Shown here: positions 48,021-56,736 of the stretch, piece after piece
Layout of the letters: each line of letters opens with the position of its first letter
How positions within the stretch are numbered: position 1 is the first letter of the stretch
Assembly: GCF_000807275.1 (NCBI RefSeq)
Contig: NZ_CP009056.1
Span: forward strand, 1,489,192-1,553,191
DNA from: Frischella perrara
GTDB taxonomy: Bacteria > Pseudomonadota > Gammaproteobacteria > Enterobacterales > Orbaceae
DNA length: 64,000 nt
Reading direction: 5' to 3'
Notes under the pieces: model-generated
Told to the model about the DNA's origin: nothing
Seen by the model: the letters and a program-made list of their open reading frames with translations, nothing else
Database searches by the model: none
Made by a program: the position numbers and the translations under genes

Positions 48021-48380
48021 TTAAACATTAGTCCTTTCAATGATTATAGCAACATTCCGAGCTGCAACTACCGCTGTTGGCTTACTAACTTTTATTCTTA
48101 TCCAAGGTACTGAATAATCTTGCAATATCATTTCCGCGACACATTCTGCCACACGTTCTATTAAATCAAATTGATTGTTTTCAACAAAATCAATTACTGA
48201 TTGACTAACTTTAGCGTAATCCAAGCAATCTTCAACATTATCACTCATCCCTGCGGGCTGATTGTTCCAAGCGATTTCAATATCAAGGACCAACTTTTGC
48301 TTAATACTTTTCTCCCAATCGTAAACACCAATAGTGGTCAGAATGGTTAATCCTTCAATACAAACACGATCGCGATTCAT
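48021..48380 (-). CDS. folB: Dihydroneopterin aldolase
   Basis: Folate-pathway aldolase and epimerase converting dihydroneopterin to hydroxymethyl-dihydropterin. The 119 residues (E. coli 122) have RVCIEGLTILTTIGVYDWEK, the LDYAKVSQ segment, catalytic-site FDLIERVAE and the SKPTAV lysine loop. It is divergent from rsmE and upstream of the MBL-fold gene. nudB, another folate gene, lies at 8.1 kb. Confidence 0.94.
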   Translation of the reverse strand: MNRDRVCIEGLTILTTIGVYDWEKSIKQKLVLDIEIAWNNQPAGMSDNVEDCLDYAKVSQSVIDFVENNQFDLIERVAECVAEMILQDYSVPWIRIKVSKPTAVVAARNVAIIIERTNV

Positions 48381-48539
48381 CTTTTATTATCCTATGATTA
48401 GCAAAATAAAAAAAATATTAATCAACAAACTTAATAGATAAAATAGGAATTATAACATCTACAAATTCCCTAATTTTAATTATTTACGCTATAATTTAAA
48501 ACATCTATTTTAATTTACTTATTAATTGTTGTCCTAATT

Positions 48540-49265
48540 ATGGTGAGAATATTTCAACCTACCAAGATTTTGCCTAATCATTCAATTGAACTTGACGAAA
48601 ATGCATACAATCATATTGTTAGAGTCTTGAGAATGAAAATTGGCGAGTCAATAACACTTTTCGATGGTAGTAATTCTATTACAACAGCGATAATCCAACA
48701 AATCAATAAAAAATCCATTATTGTACAAACTTTACAAACTATAGAGCAAAATCGTGAATCTCCCCTTGATATTCATTTAGGTCAGGTTTTATCACGCGGT
48801 GACAAAATGGAATTTACTATCCAAAAATCCGTTGAATTAGGGGTAACAACAATCACCCCCCTTCTATCAGAACGTTGTGGCGTCAAACTTGATGAAGCTC
48901 GATTAGTTAAAAAAGTACAACAATGGCAACGTATTGCCGAGTCAGCCTGCGAACAATGCGGTCGTAATATCGTTCCACAAATTCAACCTGTTGAAAAATT
49001 GGAGACTTGGTGCAAAAATTTAGCAGGCTATAATAAATTAACGCTTCATCCGCGAGCCAAACATGGCATTAATCATTTAAAACTAGAAAATCATCGAATA
49101 GCATTGTTAATTGGACCTGAAGGCGGATTAACTGAAAATGAAATTAATATGACGGTTAATCAACAATTTACCGAAATATTATTAGGACCAAGGGTACTTC
49201 GCACTGAAACTGTTGCATTAACCGCTATCACAGCATTGCAAGTAAAATTTGGTGATCTTGGTTAA
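48540..49265 (+). CDS. rsmE: 16S rRNA (uracil1498-N3)-methyltransferase
   Basis: SPOUT methyltransferase acting on the 30S subunit. The 241 residues follow E. coli RsmE (243), with an N-terminal PUA-like domain and the knotted SAM site [14 protein letters not shown] and [20 protein letters not shown]. Gene order rsmE-gshB-yqgE-yqgF matches Enterobacterales, here with an extra acetyltransferase gene inserted. Confidence 0.96.
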   Translation: MVRIFQPTKILPNHSIELDENAYNHIVRVLRMKIGESITLFDGSNSITTAIIQQINKKSIIVQTLQTIEQNRESPLDIHLGQVLSRGDKMEFTIQKSVELGVTTITPLLSERCGVKLDEARLVKKVQQWQRIAESACEQCGRNIVPQIQPVEKLETWCKNLAGYNKLTLHPRAKHGINHLKLENHRIALLIGPEGGLTENEINMTVNQQFTEILLGPRVLRTETVALTAITALQVKFGDLG

Positions 49266-49345
49266 TTATTTCCCCTACTTTATTAGAAAAGTATATACTA
49301 ACTAACATATTAAAATTGCAGACATTTATTCATAAAGGAGTTGTC

Positions 49346-50302
49346 ATGATTAAGCTTGGCATAGTAATGGACCCAATTAGCAACATTAAATTAAAAAAAG
49401 ATACAAGCTTTGCGATGTTAGAACAAGCACAAGCACGTGGATATCAACTTTTTTATATGGAGTTAAATGATCTCTATTTAGAACAGGGTCAAGCATACGC
49501 GACAACGCGCAGTTTAACTGTATATAACGATAAAGAGCATTGGTTTGATTTTGGAGAAGAACAAACTTTACCCTTAAGTGAACTTGATGTGATTTTAATG
49601 CGTAAAGATCCACCATTCGATACTGAATTTATATATGCTACTTACATTTTAGAACGAGCCGAACAAGCGGGCACACTAGTGGTCAATAAACCACAAAGTT
49701 TACGAGATTGTAATGAAAAACTTTATACTGCTTGGTTTGCACAATTTACTCCGCATACTTTAGTTACAAGACAAACTGCTTTAATTAAGCAATTCCATCA
49801 ACAACATCAAGACATTATTTTAAAACCACTTGATGGCATGGGTGGATCATCTATTTTTAGAGTCAAAGCTGATGACCCTAATTTATCGGTAATAATTGAA
49901 ACGTTAACGCATAATAATAGCCAATTTTGCATGGCTCAAACCTTTATCCCTGCTATCAAAAATGGTGATAAACGCGTATTAGTTGTTGACGGTAAGCCTG
50001 TACCATATTGCTTAGCCCGAATCCCTCAAAATGGTGAAACACGTGGTAACCTAGCCGCAGGAGGACGAGGTGAAGTAAGACCGCTTTCTGAAACAGATTG
50101 GGCTATTGCTAATGCTATCGGTCCTGTACTTAAAGAAAAAGGACTATTATTTGTAGGACTTGATATTATTGGTGATAAGCTGACAGAAATTAATGTAACA
50201 AGTCCAACATGTGTTCGTGAAATTGAGGCTGAAATTCCTTCATTATCCATTACTAGCATGCTAATGGATGCCATTGAAACACGCATTAACGCTCAACGAT
50301 AA
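49346..50302 (+). CDS. gshB: Glutathione synthetase
   Basis: ATP-grasp ligase adding glycine to gamma-glutamylcysteine. The 318 residues (E. coli 316) have MIKLGIVMDPI, DVILMRKDPPFDTEFIYATY, the ATP-grasp loop LKPLDGMGGSSIFR and GRGEVRPL/NVTSPT metal-site segments. AAGGAG lies 6 bases before the chosen ATG, excluding an in-frame start ten codons upstream. It is followed 11 bases later by a GNAT gene. Confidence 0.96.
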   Translation: MIKLGIVMDPISNIKLKKDTSFAMLEQAQARGYQLFYMELNDLYLEQGQAYATTRSLTVYNDKEHWFDFGEEQTLPLSELDVILMRKDPPFDTEFIYATYILERAEQAGTLVVNKPQSLRDCNEKLYTAWFAQFTPHTLVTRQTALIKQFHQQHQDIILKPLDGMGGSSIFRVKADDPNLSVIIETLTHNNSQFCMAQTFIPAIKNGDKRVLVVDGKPVPYCLARIPQNGETRGNLAAGGRGEVRPLSETDWAIANAIGPVLKEKGLLFVGLDIIGDKLTEINVTSPTCVREIEAEIPSLSITSMLMDAIETRINAQR

Positions 50303-50313
50303 GGTTATAGATA

Positions 50314-50766
50314 ATGATTAGAGAATATCAAACTAAAGATTTAGATTCAGTAATGTCATTATGGCTTTCTGGAAATCAACAAGCTCACCATTTTATTGAC
50401 CCACAATTTTACCAAAATAATTATGAATTTGTAAAAATGCTGATGCCTGCTTCGACGATTTTCGTACAAGATATTGATGGTGTTAGAGGATTTATTGGGT
50501 TAATGGATAACTATATTTCTGGTTTATTTGTTGATGAACATTATCGTCACCAAAATATTGGTAAAGCACTCATTGCCAAAGCTAAACAATTACATAACGA
50601 ACTGACTGTTATAGTTTATAAACAAAATTCTTCTGCAATAGCATTCTTCCAATCTCAAGGTTTTGAAGTTATTGGTGAATCAATTAATGAAGAGACCTTA
50701 GAACCTGAGGTAACCATGAGCTGTGTTGTAAATCATACCGTTAAAATAGGTAAATGCGCTTTATAA
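50314..50766 (+). CDS. GNAT family N-acetyltransferase (YjaB-like)
   Basis: A 150-residue GNAT protein. The acetyl-CoA pyrophosphate loop is HYRHQNIGKALI (R/Q-x-x-G-x-G/A type), preceded by ISGLFVDEH and followed by VYKQNSSAIAFFQSQGFEVIGE. It resembles E. coli YjaB in layout, including the HHFID and LFVDEHYR segments. The acceptor is unknown. It lies 11 bases after gshB, so it is probably cotranscribed, an insertion relative to the E. coli order. Confidence 0.82.
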   Translation: MIREYQTKDLDSVMSLWLSGNQQAHHFIDPQFYQNNYEFVKMLMPASTIFVQDIDGVRGFIGLMDNYISGLFVDEHYRHQNIGKALIAKAKQLHNELTVIVYKQNSSAIAFFQSQGFEVIGESINEETLEPEVTMSCVVNHTVKIGKCAL

Positions 50767-50842
50767 TTGATAATTAAGACATTTGTTTTTTGCATGATTT
50801 AGTTGACCTTTTTAATGAAGATTTAGCATAAGATTATCTACC

Positions 50843-51400
50843 ATGAATTTAAAAAATCATTTTGTTATTGCAATGCCCACTTTAAACGATCCATTATTTC
50901 ATCGCTCTGTGGTTTATATTTGTGAGCATAATCGTGATGGTGCAATGGGTATTATTATTAACAAACCACTGGTTGAATTAACCATCCAAACGGTGTTATC
51001 ACGATTGGATATTACTCCATTTAAAGCATGTGCCGAGCTAGAACAACCTGTTTTTAATGGAGGACCACTTGCCGAAGAACAAGGCTTTATTTTACATACT
51101 CCACAAACAGGATTTTCTTCAAGTATTGCTGTTTCTGATGAAATTATGATTACTACTTCATTAGATGTATTAAAATCTATCGGCTCAAATATGCAGCCTA
51201 AAGAACTATTTGTTTCATTAGGCTATGCGAGTTGGGGGAATATGCAACTCGAAAATGAAATTGTAAATAATGATTGGCTTGTCACTCAACTTAATTCAGA
51301 TATTATTTTTAACTGCCCGATTGAAGACCGCTGGCAAAAAGCAGCACAAACGCTCGGTATTAATATTGAAACCATATCTACATTTATGGGGAAAGCATAA
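50843..51400 (+). CDS. yqgE: YqgE/AlgH family protein
   Basis: A 185-residue member of the UPF0301 (YqgE/AlgH) family (E. coli 187). Family segments are NHFVIAMPTLNDPLFHRSV, NRDGAMGIIINKP, VFNGGPLAEEQGFILH and FVSLGYASWGNMQLENEI. Function is not settled; AlgH has been linked to alginate regulation in Pseudomonas. It is 3 bases before yqgF, so translation is coupled. Confidence 0.95.
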   Translation: MNLKNHFVIAMPTLNDPLFHRSVVYICEHNRDGAMGIIINKPLVELTIQTVLSRLDITPFKACAELEQPVFNGGPLAEEQGFILHTPQTGFSSSIAVSDEIMITTSLDVLKSIGSNMQPKELFVSLGYASWGNMQLENEIVNNDWLVTQLNSDIIFNCPIEDRWQKAAQTLGINIETISTFMGKA

Positions 51401-51403
51401 ATT

Positions 51404-51820
51404 ATGTCTACAGTAATCGCATTTGACTTTGGCACCTCTAGCATCGGTGCAGCGATAGGTCAAGATATTACTAAAACGGCTAGACCATTATGCGCTTTTA
51501 AAGCGCGAGATGGTAAACCTAACTGGCAAGAAATTGAAAAAGTTCTTAAAGAATGGAAACCCGATTATTTAGTAGTCGGTTTACCACTTAATATGGATGG
51601 TACTGAACAAGAACTTACCCAAAGAGCTAGGAAATTTGCTAATCGTCTACATGGTCGTTTTGGTTTTCAAGTACAACTGCAAGATGAACGCCTTTCAACA
51701 GTAGAAGCAAAATCTCAATTATTTGCTAATGGTGGTTTTCGAGCCTTGAAAAAAAGTAGAGTCGATGCCAGCTCTGCAGTCATTATTTTAGAAAGTTGGT
51801 TCAATAACATTGTCAAATAG
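51404..51820 (+). CDS. yqgF: RuvX/YqgF family 16S rRNA processing nuclease
   Basis: A 138-residue RNase H-fold protein (E. coli YqgF 138), implicated in processing the 5' end of 16S rRNA. Acidic active-site motifs are [34 protein letters not shown] and the late [14 protein letters not shown]. It is coupled to yqgE and ends before a bidirectional terminator shared with ribB. Confidence 0.95.
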   Translation: MSTVIAFDFGTSSIGAAIGQDITKTARPLCAFKARDGKPNWQEIEKVLKEWKPDYLVVGLPLNMDGTEQELTQRARKFANRLHGRFGFQVQLQDERLSTVEAKSQLFANGGFRALKKSRVDASSAVIILESWFNNIVK

Positions 51821-51844
51821 TGAGCAATTGATTAATTGCTCACT
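51819..51844. terminator. Bidirectional terminator between yqgF and ribB
   Basis: AGTGAGCAAT-tgatta-ATTGCTCACT is a 10-bp stem overlapping the yqgF stop, between convergent genes. T-runs are short on both sides. Confidence 0.65.
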
Positions 51845-51861
51845 CTAGCTGAAATGAAAAG

Positions 51862-52539
51862 TTAGCAAAATTGTTGACGGTATTCAACGAGATCTTCAAT
51901 TGTTACTACCGGCAAATTAAATTGCTTAGCAAATGCGACAACTTGCGGAGCTCTAGCCATGGAACCATCAACATTCGTTATTTCACAAATCACAGCTGCT
52001 GGTTTGTAACCTGCTAATGTAACTAAATCAACTGAAGCTTCAGTATGTCCTCGACGTGTTAGCACTCCCCCCTCTTTAGCAACCAAAGGAAATACATGTC
52101 CAGGATGATTTAGATCAGATGGTTTGGCATTATCGGCTACGGCGGCTTTAACAGTAGTTACCCTATCGCTTGCAGATACCCCAGTTGTTACACCTTTGGC
52201 AGCTTCTATACTAATGGTAAAAGCGGTATGGTTTTTACTGGTATTATTTGCTACCATCATAGGTAATTCTAATTTATCACAGTAAGCTTTAGGCATACAT
52301 AAACAAACAATGCCACTTCCATGACGAATTGTTAATGCCATCTGTTCGGGAGTGATTGTTTCAGCTGCCCAAATCACATCGCCTTCATTTTCACGATCTT
52401 CATCGTCTAACACGAGTACGCCACTGCCATTTTTTAATGCGACAATTGCTTTCTCAACGCGCTCAATCGGCGTACCAAATTCAGATAAATTAAAGCTATT
52501 ATAAATAGTTTTATGAACATTTTTCGTTTGCTGATTCAT
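51862..52539 (-). CDS. ribB: 3,4-dihydroxy-2-butanone-4-phosphate synthase
   Basis: Riboflavin-pathway enzyme making the four-carbon unit from ribulose 5-phosphate. The 225 residues (E. coli RibB 217) contain [39 protein letters not shown] and the [11 protein letters not shown] segment with the conserved His and Glu. The start MNQQTKN has AGGA about 11 bases upstream; an in-frame extension upstream would run into the riboswitch leader and lacks homology. The FMN riboswitch at 52640-52792 should shut it off when FMN is plentiful. Confidence 0.95.
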   Translation of the reverse strand: MNQQTKNVHKTIYNSFNLSEFGTPIERVEKAIVALKNGSGVLVLDDEDRENEGDVIWAAETITPEQMALTIRHGSGIVCLCMPKAYCDKLELPMMVANNTSKNHTAFTISIEAAKGVTTGVSASDRVTTVKAAVADNAKPSDLNHPGHVFPLVAKEGGVLTRRGHTEASVDLVTLAGYKPAAVICEITNVDGSMARAPQVVAFAKQFNLPVVTIEDLVEYRQQFC

Positions 52540-52639
52540 GGTAAAATGTATCCTTATTGTCGAAATACCAGAATCAGGGCAAGTGCTTAACCATAGCAAA
52601 AGAAGTATGATAAAGAATCATAACGACAAAGATGTTAGA

Positions 52640-52792
52640 TAAGCAACTCTCTTCCATCCAGACTATCACTGTCGGCTTTGGAATCACACCAAATCAGCTA
52701 ACCTTAATCGTATATAATATAAAACTAAGTGCTAGTGGGCTATTACCACCGGTGGGGAATTACACCCCGCCCTGAGAATTATCAGTTAACCT
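52640..52792 (-). promoter_or_regulatory. FMN riboswitch (RFN element) controlling ribB
   Basis: Read on the minus strand, the conserved RFN blocks appear in order: ATTCTCAGGGCGGGGTG, AATTCCCCACCGGTGG, TAGCCCAC, TTTGGTGTGATTCCAAAGCC, GACAGTGATAGTCTGGATG and GAGAGTTGC. These are the diagnostic arms of the FMN aptamer, and its position about 100 bases upstream of ribB is standard. Confidence 0.95.
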
Positions 52793-52963
52793 GACATGAC
52801 TACTATAATATGAATTTGGATTAGGCGGAATAAATTTAATTAAATAAAATTGTTAATAGAATTGATTTAACGCTTATTAAACCTAATTTAGTTAATATAC
52901 TTATTAATTACTTTATACATAAATTCAAACTACAGTGATGTAAAAATCATTATGGGAAAAACG

Positions 52964-52991
52964 AATCTAATTAAAAATAAAATTAGAGATT
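52964..52991 (-). terminator. Terminator of queH
   Basis: On the minus strand AATCTctAATT pairs with AATTAGATT, and TTTTT follows shortly after. It overlaps the queH stop codon and separates queH from the ribB leader. Confidence 0.5.
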
Positions 52992-53702
52992 TAATCCTAA
53001 TGATTTCTTTGCATTATCAATGACTACTTTAAAATCAATTCCCTGCTGTTTAGCAGCAAAAATACAACCACAATAACATTGTCGATATACATCATATTCT
53101 TTGCAAATTTCAACAGAACGCTTATAACCGTTATTTTTTTTGAAATCTGAAGGTAAATACTTAACCGAAAAGAGCTCTTGAATTTCAAAACCAAGCTCAT
53201 TTATTTTTTGACTATTTTTTTTAGGGCTTAGTGTTAAAGCACTCGCGAAATAATCAAAACCTAATTCCTGCGCTTTAATCGCAGCCAAATCTAATCTCAT
53301 CTTATAACAAATATGGCAACGAGCGCCACCTTCGGGTTCATTACGTAAATGTTCAACTTCCTTAATAAAATCTGCTGGCTTATAAGGTGCTTCTAAAAAC
53401 TGTACGTTATTTCCTGTTTTCTGATTGAAGTCCTTAATAAATTTTTGCTGAACTTGACTACGATACTCGTATTCCAAGCGAGGATGAATATTTGAATTTG
53501 CAAAATAGATTGTAATTTCTGCATATTGTGCTAAATACTCTAACACATATGTGCTACAAGGTGCACAACAACTATGAATCAAAATTTTGGGCTTAACAGA
53601 TTGGCTTTGCCAAGATTCAATCATTGATTTTAATATAGTATCGTAATTGATTTTATTATGAGGGTTATGAAGTTTTAAAATAGTATCGGCATTGATTAAC
53701 AT
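52983..53702 (-). CDS. queH: Epoxyqueuosine reductase QueH
   Basis: QueH (DUF208) reduces epoxyqueuosine to queuosine in tRNA, a non-homologous alternative to QueG. The 239 residues contain the cysteine set that holds its iron-sulfur and metal site: HSCCAPCSTYVLEYL, ARCHICYKMRLDLAA and YRQCYCGCIFA. The SALTLSPKKNSQKINELG segment is also typical. It stands alone on the minus strand with a long gene-free region upstream. Confidence 0.93.
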   Translation of the reverse strand: MLINADTILKLHNPHNKINYDTILKSMIESWQSQSVKPKILIHSCCAPCSTYVLEYLAQYAEITIYFANSNIHPRLEYEYRSQVQQKFIKDFNQKTGNNVQFLEAPYKPADFIKEVEHLRNEPEGGARCHICYKMRLDLAAIKAQELGFDYFASALTLSPKKNSQKINELGFEIQELFSVKYLPSDFKKNNGYKRSVEICKEYDVYRQCYCGCIFAAKQQGIDFKVVIDNAKKSLGLNL

Positions 53703-54862
53703 ACTTTATTTGAGCTCTTTATATTACTTATTAAAATTATTTCTATAAAAATACCCTTATTTATTATAGGGCTTTGTTTTATTTACAAAAACGATTATAC
53801 AGTGATCATCAAAAAAAGGAATGAAGAAAATTAATGAACAATAAAACATGACTATTTACACCTCAAACTAACACGATGATTACTGTAACTTAAATGGTAT
53901 GGAATTTGGGTTATTAAACTGATTGATAATGAAAATTAATCTAAGAATAACCTTCAAATAGTTTTATGGTATGACCTATGCTAGTTTTTAATATACTGGT
54001 ATCAATTCAGAACTATCTATTATCAACGCCTTTTAAATAACAACCATCCTATCCCTCTACTAAATTTTCTTATCATTAATATGATAAATAACTAAAAATA
54101 CTCACAAATTATATACATACTTATGCACATTAATTACGTTTTATGTATAGTAAACTAATATATTAATAATAATCAGAATTGTTATTAACATTTACACTGA
54201 ATAACCCTGTTTATAACAGTGTTAAGCCATTGATATTACTAGCTAAATTAAACTGCTCAATGAATAATCATATAGTTTCTTTAAAGGAAGAATCATTTTA
54301 AGTAGCCAAGATAAGGCAAAAATCTTAATAATTTAAGTCATTATTTAATCTACTAAGACAAAGTTAACTGAACAGCAATTAAATATTAATAATTGATTAT
54401 GTAATAAAATTAATTGTTAGCACTTTATCAGTAATTAATTTATCAAAATAAAAGGGAAATAAAGATGAAGACTAAGGGAAATGATGCTGATTTTATTATT
54501 GAACTTGTCAATTATCTTTTATTATTCTTTACATAATGAATATCAGCAATCAGTCCACCCCAAATAATACTATCAAGTTTATTTTTGCTACTTATATCAA
54601 AATTGAAATATAATTTATATCTTACTATGTAATTCAATTATTGAATCTAATATATAGAATTATAAAGATAATTAGTTATGTTTTAGATTAAAAATTCTCT
54701 TAATTTACTATCACTTAGTACCAAAATTGTAATTTATAGAAATAAATTTGACGTATAAAGTGATATATTAACAATCAGACGCTTAAGAAATACCAAAAAT
54801 AAAATTGAATTATACTCAAAATTAACTAGTTGAAACATAAGCAATGAAGAACATAAATATTT
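53703..54862. other. 1.16-kb gene-poor region between queH and sbcB
   Basis: Very AT-rich with no convincing gene on either strand. A 23-codon ORF at 54465-54536 (MKTKGNDADFIIELVNYLLL...) has AAGGGA upstream but no support. CTGTT-tat-AACAG near 54208 is a small inverted repeat. One sequence TTATGCACA (54121-54129) matches the DnaA-box consensus but is single. It may be a decayed locus or hold small RNAs. Confidence 0.45.
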
Positions 54863-56293
54863 ATGAAAGCAGATATTGAACACCCAAATTTTTACTTCCA
54901 CGATTACGAGACGTTTGGTGTAAATCCGGCTTTTGATCGTCCCGCACAATTCGCAGGTATCAGAACCGATTATAATTTAAATATTATTGACGAACCAACT
55001 ATCGTTTATTGTCAACCTGCTTCAGATTACTTGCCCTCTCCCGAAGCGGTACTTATTACGGGAATAACCCCTCAATTTGCATTAGCTAAAGGTATTTGTG
55101 AAGCCGAATTTGCACGTATAATTCATAATGAATTTAGTCAACCAAATACTTGCATCTTAGGCTATAATAATATTCGATTTGATGATGAAGTATCACGCAA
55201 TATATTTTATCGTAATTTTTATGACCCTTATGCTTATAGTTGGAAACACAACAATTCAAGATGGGATTTACTTGATGTTGTAAGAGCATGTTATGCGCTG
55301 CGCCCAGAAGGAATTGAATGGCCTACAAATGATAGAGGTTATACCAGTTTTCGACTCGAAGACCTTACCGCAGCCAATCACATCAATCATCAACGTGCCC
55401 ATGATGCGATGTCTGACGTTTATGCTACGATAGAAATGGCAAAACTGATCAAACAACATCAACCAAAATTATTTAATTATTTTTTTAAACTCAGAAATAA
55501 AAAACTTGTCATTAACCTAATTGATATCGTAAATGCTACACCATTAGTACACGTGTCAGGTATGCTAGGCTCACACCGTGGCAACACAACCTTAATTGCA
55601 CCATTAGCTTGGCATCCATATCAAAATGATTCTGTGATTATTTGTGATTTAACGGGGGATGTTGATAGCTTAATCAATCTTAGTGCTGAACAAATTCGTG
55701 AAAAACTCTATACAAAAACGGCTGATCTAAAGGAATTAGAATCGCGAATACCTTTAAAACTGATACACTGCAATAAATGTCCAATTATTGCGCCTACTAA
55801 TACACTTGATTCAAAAAATGCTAAACGTTTAGATATTGATTTGACTTTATGTGAAAAAAACCTATTAAAGATCATCCAACATTTAGATCTCATACAGCAA
55901 AAAATTATTGATATATATAATCAACAACCCTCATTCAATAAAACTCATGATGTAGATGGACAAATCTACCAAGGTTTTTTTGATAATTATGACAAATCTT
56001 TGTGTAATCTCATTCAACAAACAGCGCCTGATAATTTATCGACTATTAATATAGAACCGCATGATTTACGGTTAAAAATGCTATTTTTTCGTTATAAAGC
56101 TCGCAATTATCCATTTTCTTTAACCGAGAAAGAACAGTTGCAATGGCGTGACTATTGCCGGGACAAACTAAATCATGAAACACTGACACATTATTTAGTA
56201 GAGCTTGAAAATCTAGCTATACATTATCAATTACAACCTAAAAAAATGGAATTGCTAAAAGCGCTTTATCAATACTGCCAAAGTATTGTTTAG
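54863..56293 (+). CDS. sbcB: Exodeoxyribonuclease I
   Basis: Processive 3'-5' single-strand DNA exonuclease used in recombination and mismatch repair. The 476 residues match E. coli ExoI (475). The DEDDh motifs are D14/E16 in FHDYETFGVNP, GYNNIRFDDEVSRNIFYRNF, and the late RAHDAMSDVYATIEMAKLI with catalytic His and Asp. The SH3-like and C-terminal helical domains follow. It is divergent from queH across a long gap. Confidence 0.96.
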   Translation: MKADIEHPNFYFHDYETFGVNPAFDRPAQFAGIRTDYNLNIIDEPTIVYCQPASDYLPSPEAVLITGITPQFALAKGICEAEFARIIHNEFSQPNTCILGYNNIRFDDEVSRNIFYRNFYDPYAYSWKHNNSRWDLLDVVRACYALRPEGIEWPTNDRGYTSFRLEDLTAANHINHQRAHDAMSDVYATIEMAKLIKQHQPKLFNYFFKLRNKKLVINLIDIVNATPLVHVSGMLGSHRGNTTLIAPLAWHPYQNDSVIICDLTGDVDSLINLSAEQIREKLYTKTADLKELESRIPLKLIHCNKCPIIAPTNTLDSKNAKRLDIDLTLCEKNLLKIIQHLDLIQQKIIDIYNQQPSFNKTHDVDGQIYQGFFDNYDKSLCNLIQQTAPDNLSTINIEPHDLRLKMLFFRYKARNYPFSLTEKEQLQWRDYCRDKLNHETLTHYLVELENLAIHYQLQPKKMELLKALYQYCQSIV

Positions 56294-56667
56294 GCTTAAT
56301 AGGGTAATTTAATAATAATGCTCATTTATAGCATATTTCTTTATTTTAAAATCACTTTAATGGTTACCTAAATCATTCTAACTATTATTTTAAATATGAT
56401 ATCCCCTATTCAAAATTGATCATTAATGCTTTGAACCAGCATAAATTATGATTAAACCTTCAAATTAAGCGCAAAATAAAAAAGTTAAATTTTAACCAAT
56501 TGATTATATTGAGATAAAATTATAGCCAATTATACTTAACAAAAAATATACTTTTTTTTAATTGATTGACTTTAATCCTTGTTGCTATAATGCCTTTCCG
56601 AGAACATCAGTAACTATTATTAGCGTACTCCGCGCCAAAGTGATTGATGTGTACTTAGGTTTTTCGG
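56294..56667. other. Region from sbcB to the adeP leader peptide
   Basis: 374 bases without an ordinary gene. 56294-56560 is AT-rich filler. 56562-56591 is the adeP promoter and 56598-56667 is a structured leader: CCGAGAAC (from 56598) can pair with GTTTTTCGG (to 56667), and inner CTA...GTAC can pair with GTAC...TAG. Confidence 0.5.
56562..56591 (+). promoter_or_regulatory. Sigma-70 promoter for the adeP-ade operon
   Basis: TTGATT (56562-56567), 18-base spacer, perfect TATAAT (56586-56591). The expected start near 56598 gives a leader of about 135 bases before the adeP start. Confidence 0.65.
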
Positions 56668-56736
56668 ATGCTTAATCACCCACGCAACAATAATTCTAAT
56701 CGTTTATCTCTTCCATTCAATGGAGCTATCCCGTGA
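56668..56736 (+). CDS. Putative 22-residue leader peptide overlapping the adeP start
   Basis: ATG at 56668 opens a frame MLNHPRNNNSNRLSLPFNGA plus IP and ends at TGA (56734-56736), overlapping the adeP GTG (56733-56735) as GTGA. AGG lies 8-9 bases before the ATG, inside a hairpin arm that ends exactly at the start codon. The last sense codon is Pro before UGA, a context known to slow termination (as in TnaC). The adeP Shine-Dalgarno GGAG (56722-56725) is partly held in the hairpin TCCAT-tca-ATGGA within the ORF, so translating the peptide should open it. No homologue is recalled. Confidence 0.55.
   Translation: MLNHPRNNNSNRLSLPFNGAIP

Noticed and set aside
54121-54129. TTATGCACA, a match to the DnaA-box consensus.
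   Set aside because: Single copy with no cluster of boxes and no origin-associated genes nearby, so not an origin.
54465-54536. 23-codon ORF with AAGGGA upstream in the queH-sbcB gap.
   Set aside because: Too short to judge, no recognised family, and chance ORFs of this size are common in AT-rich DNA.
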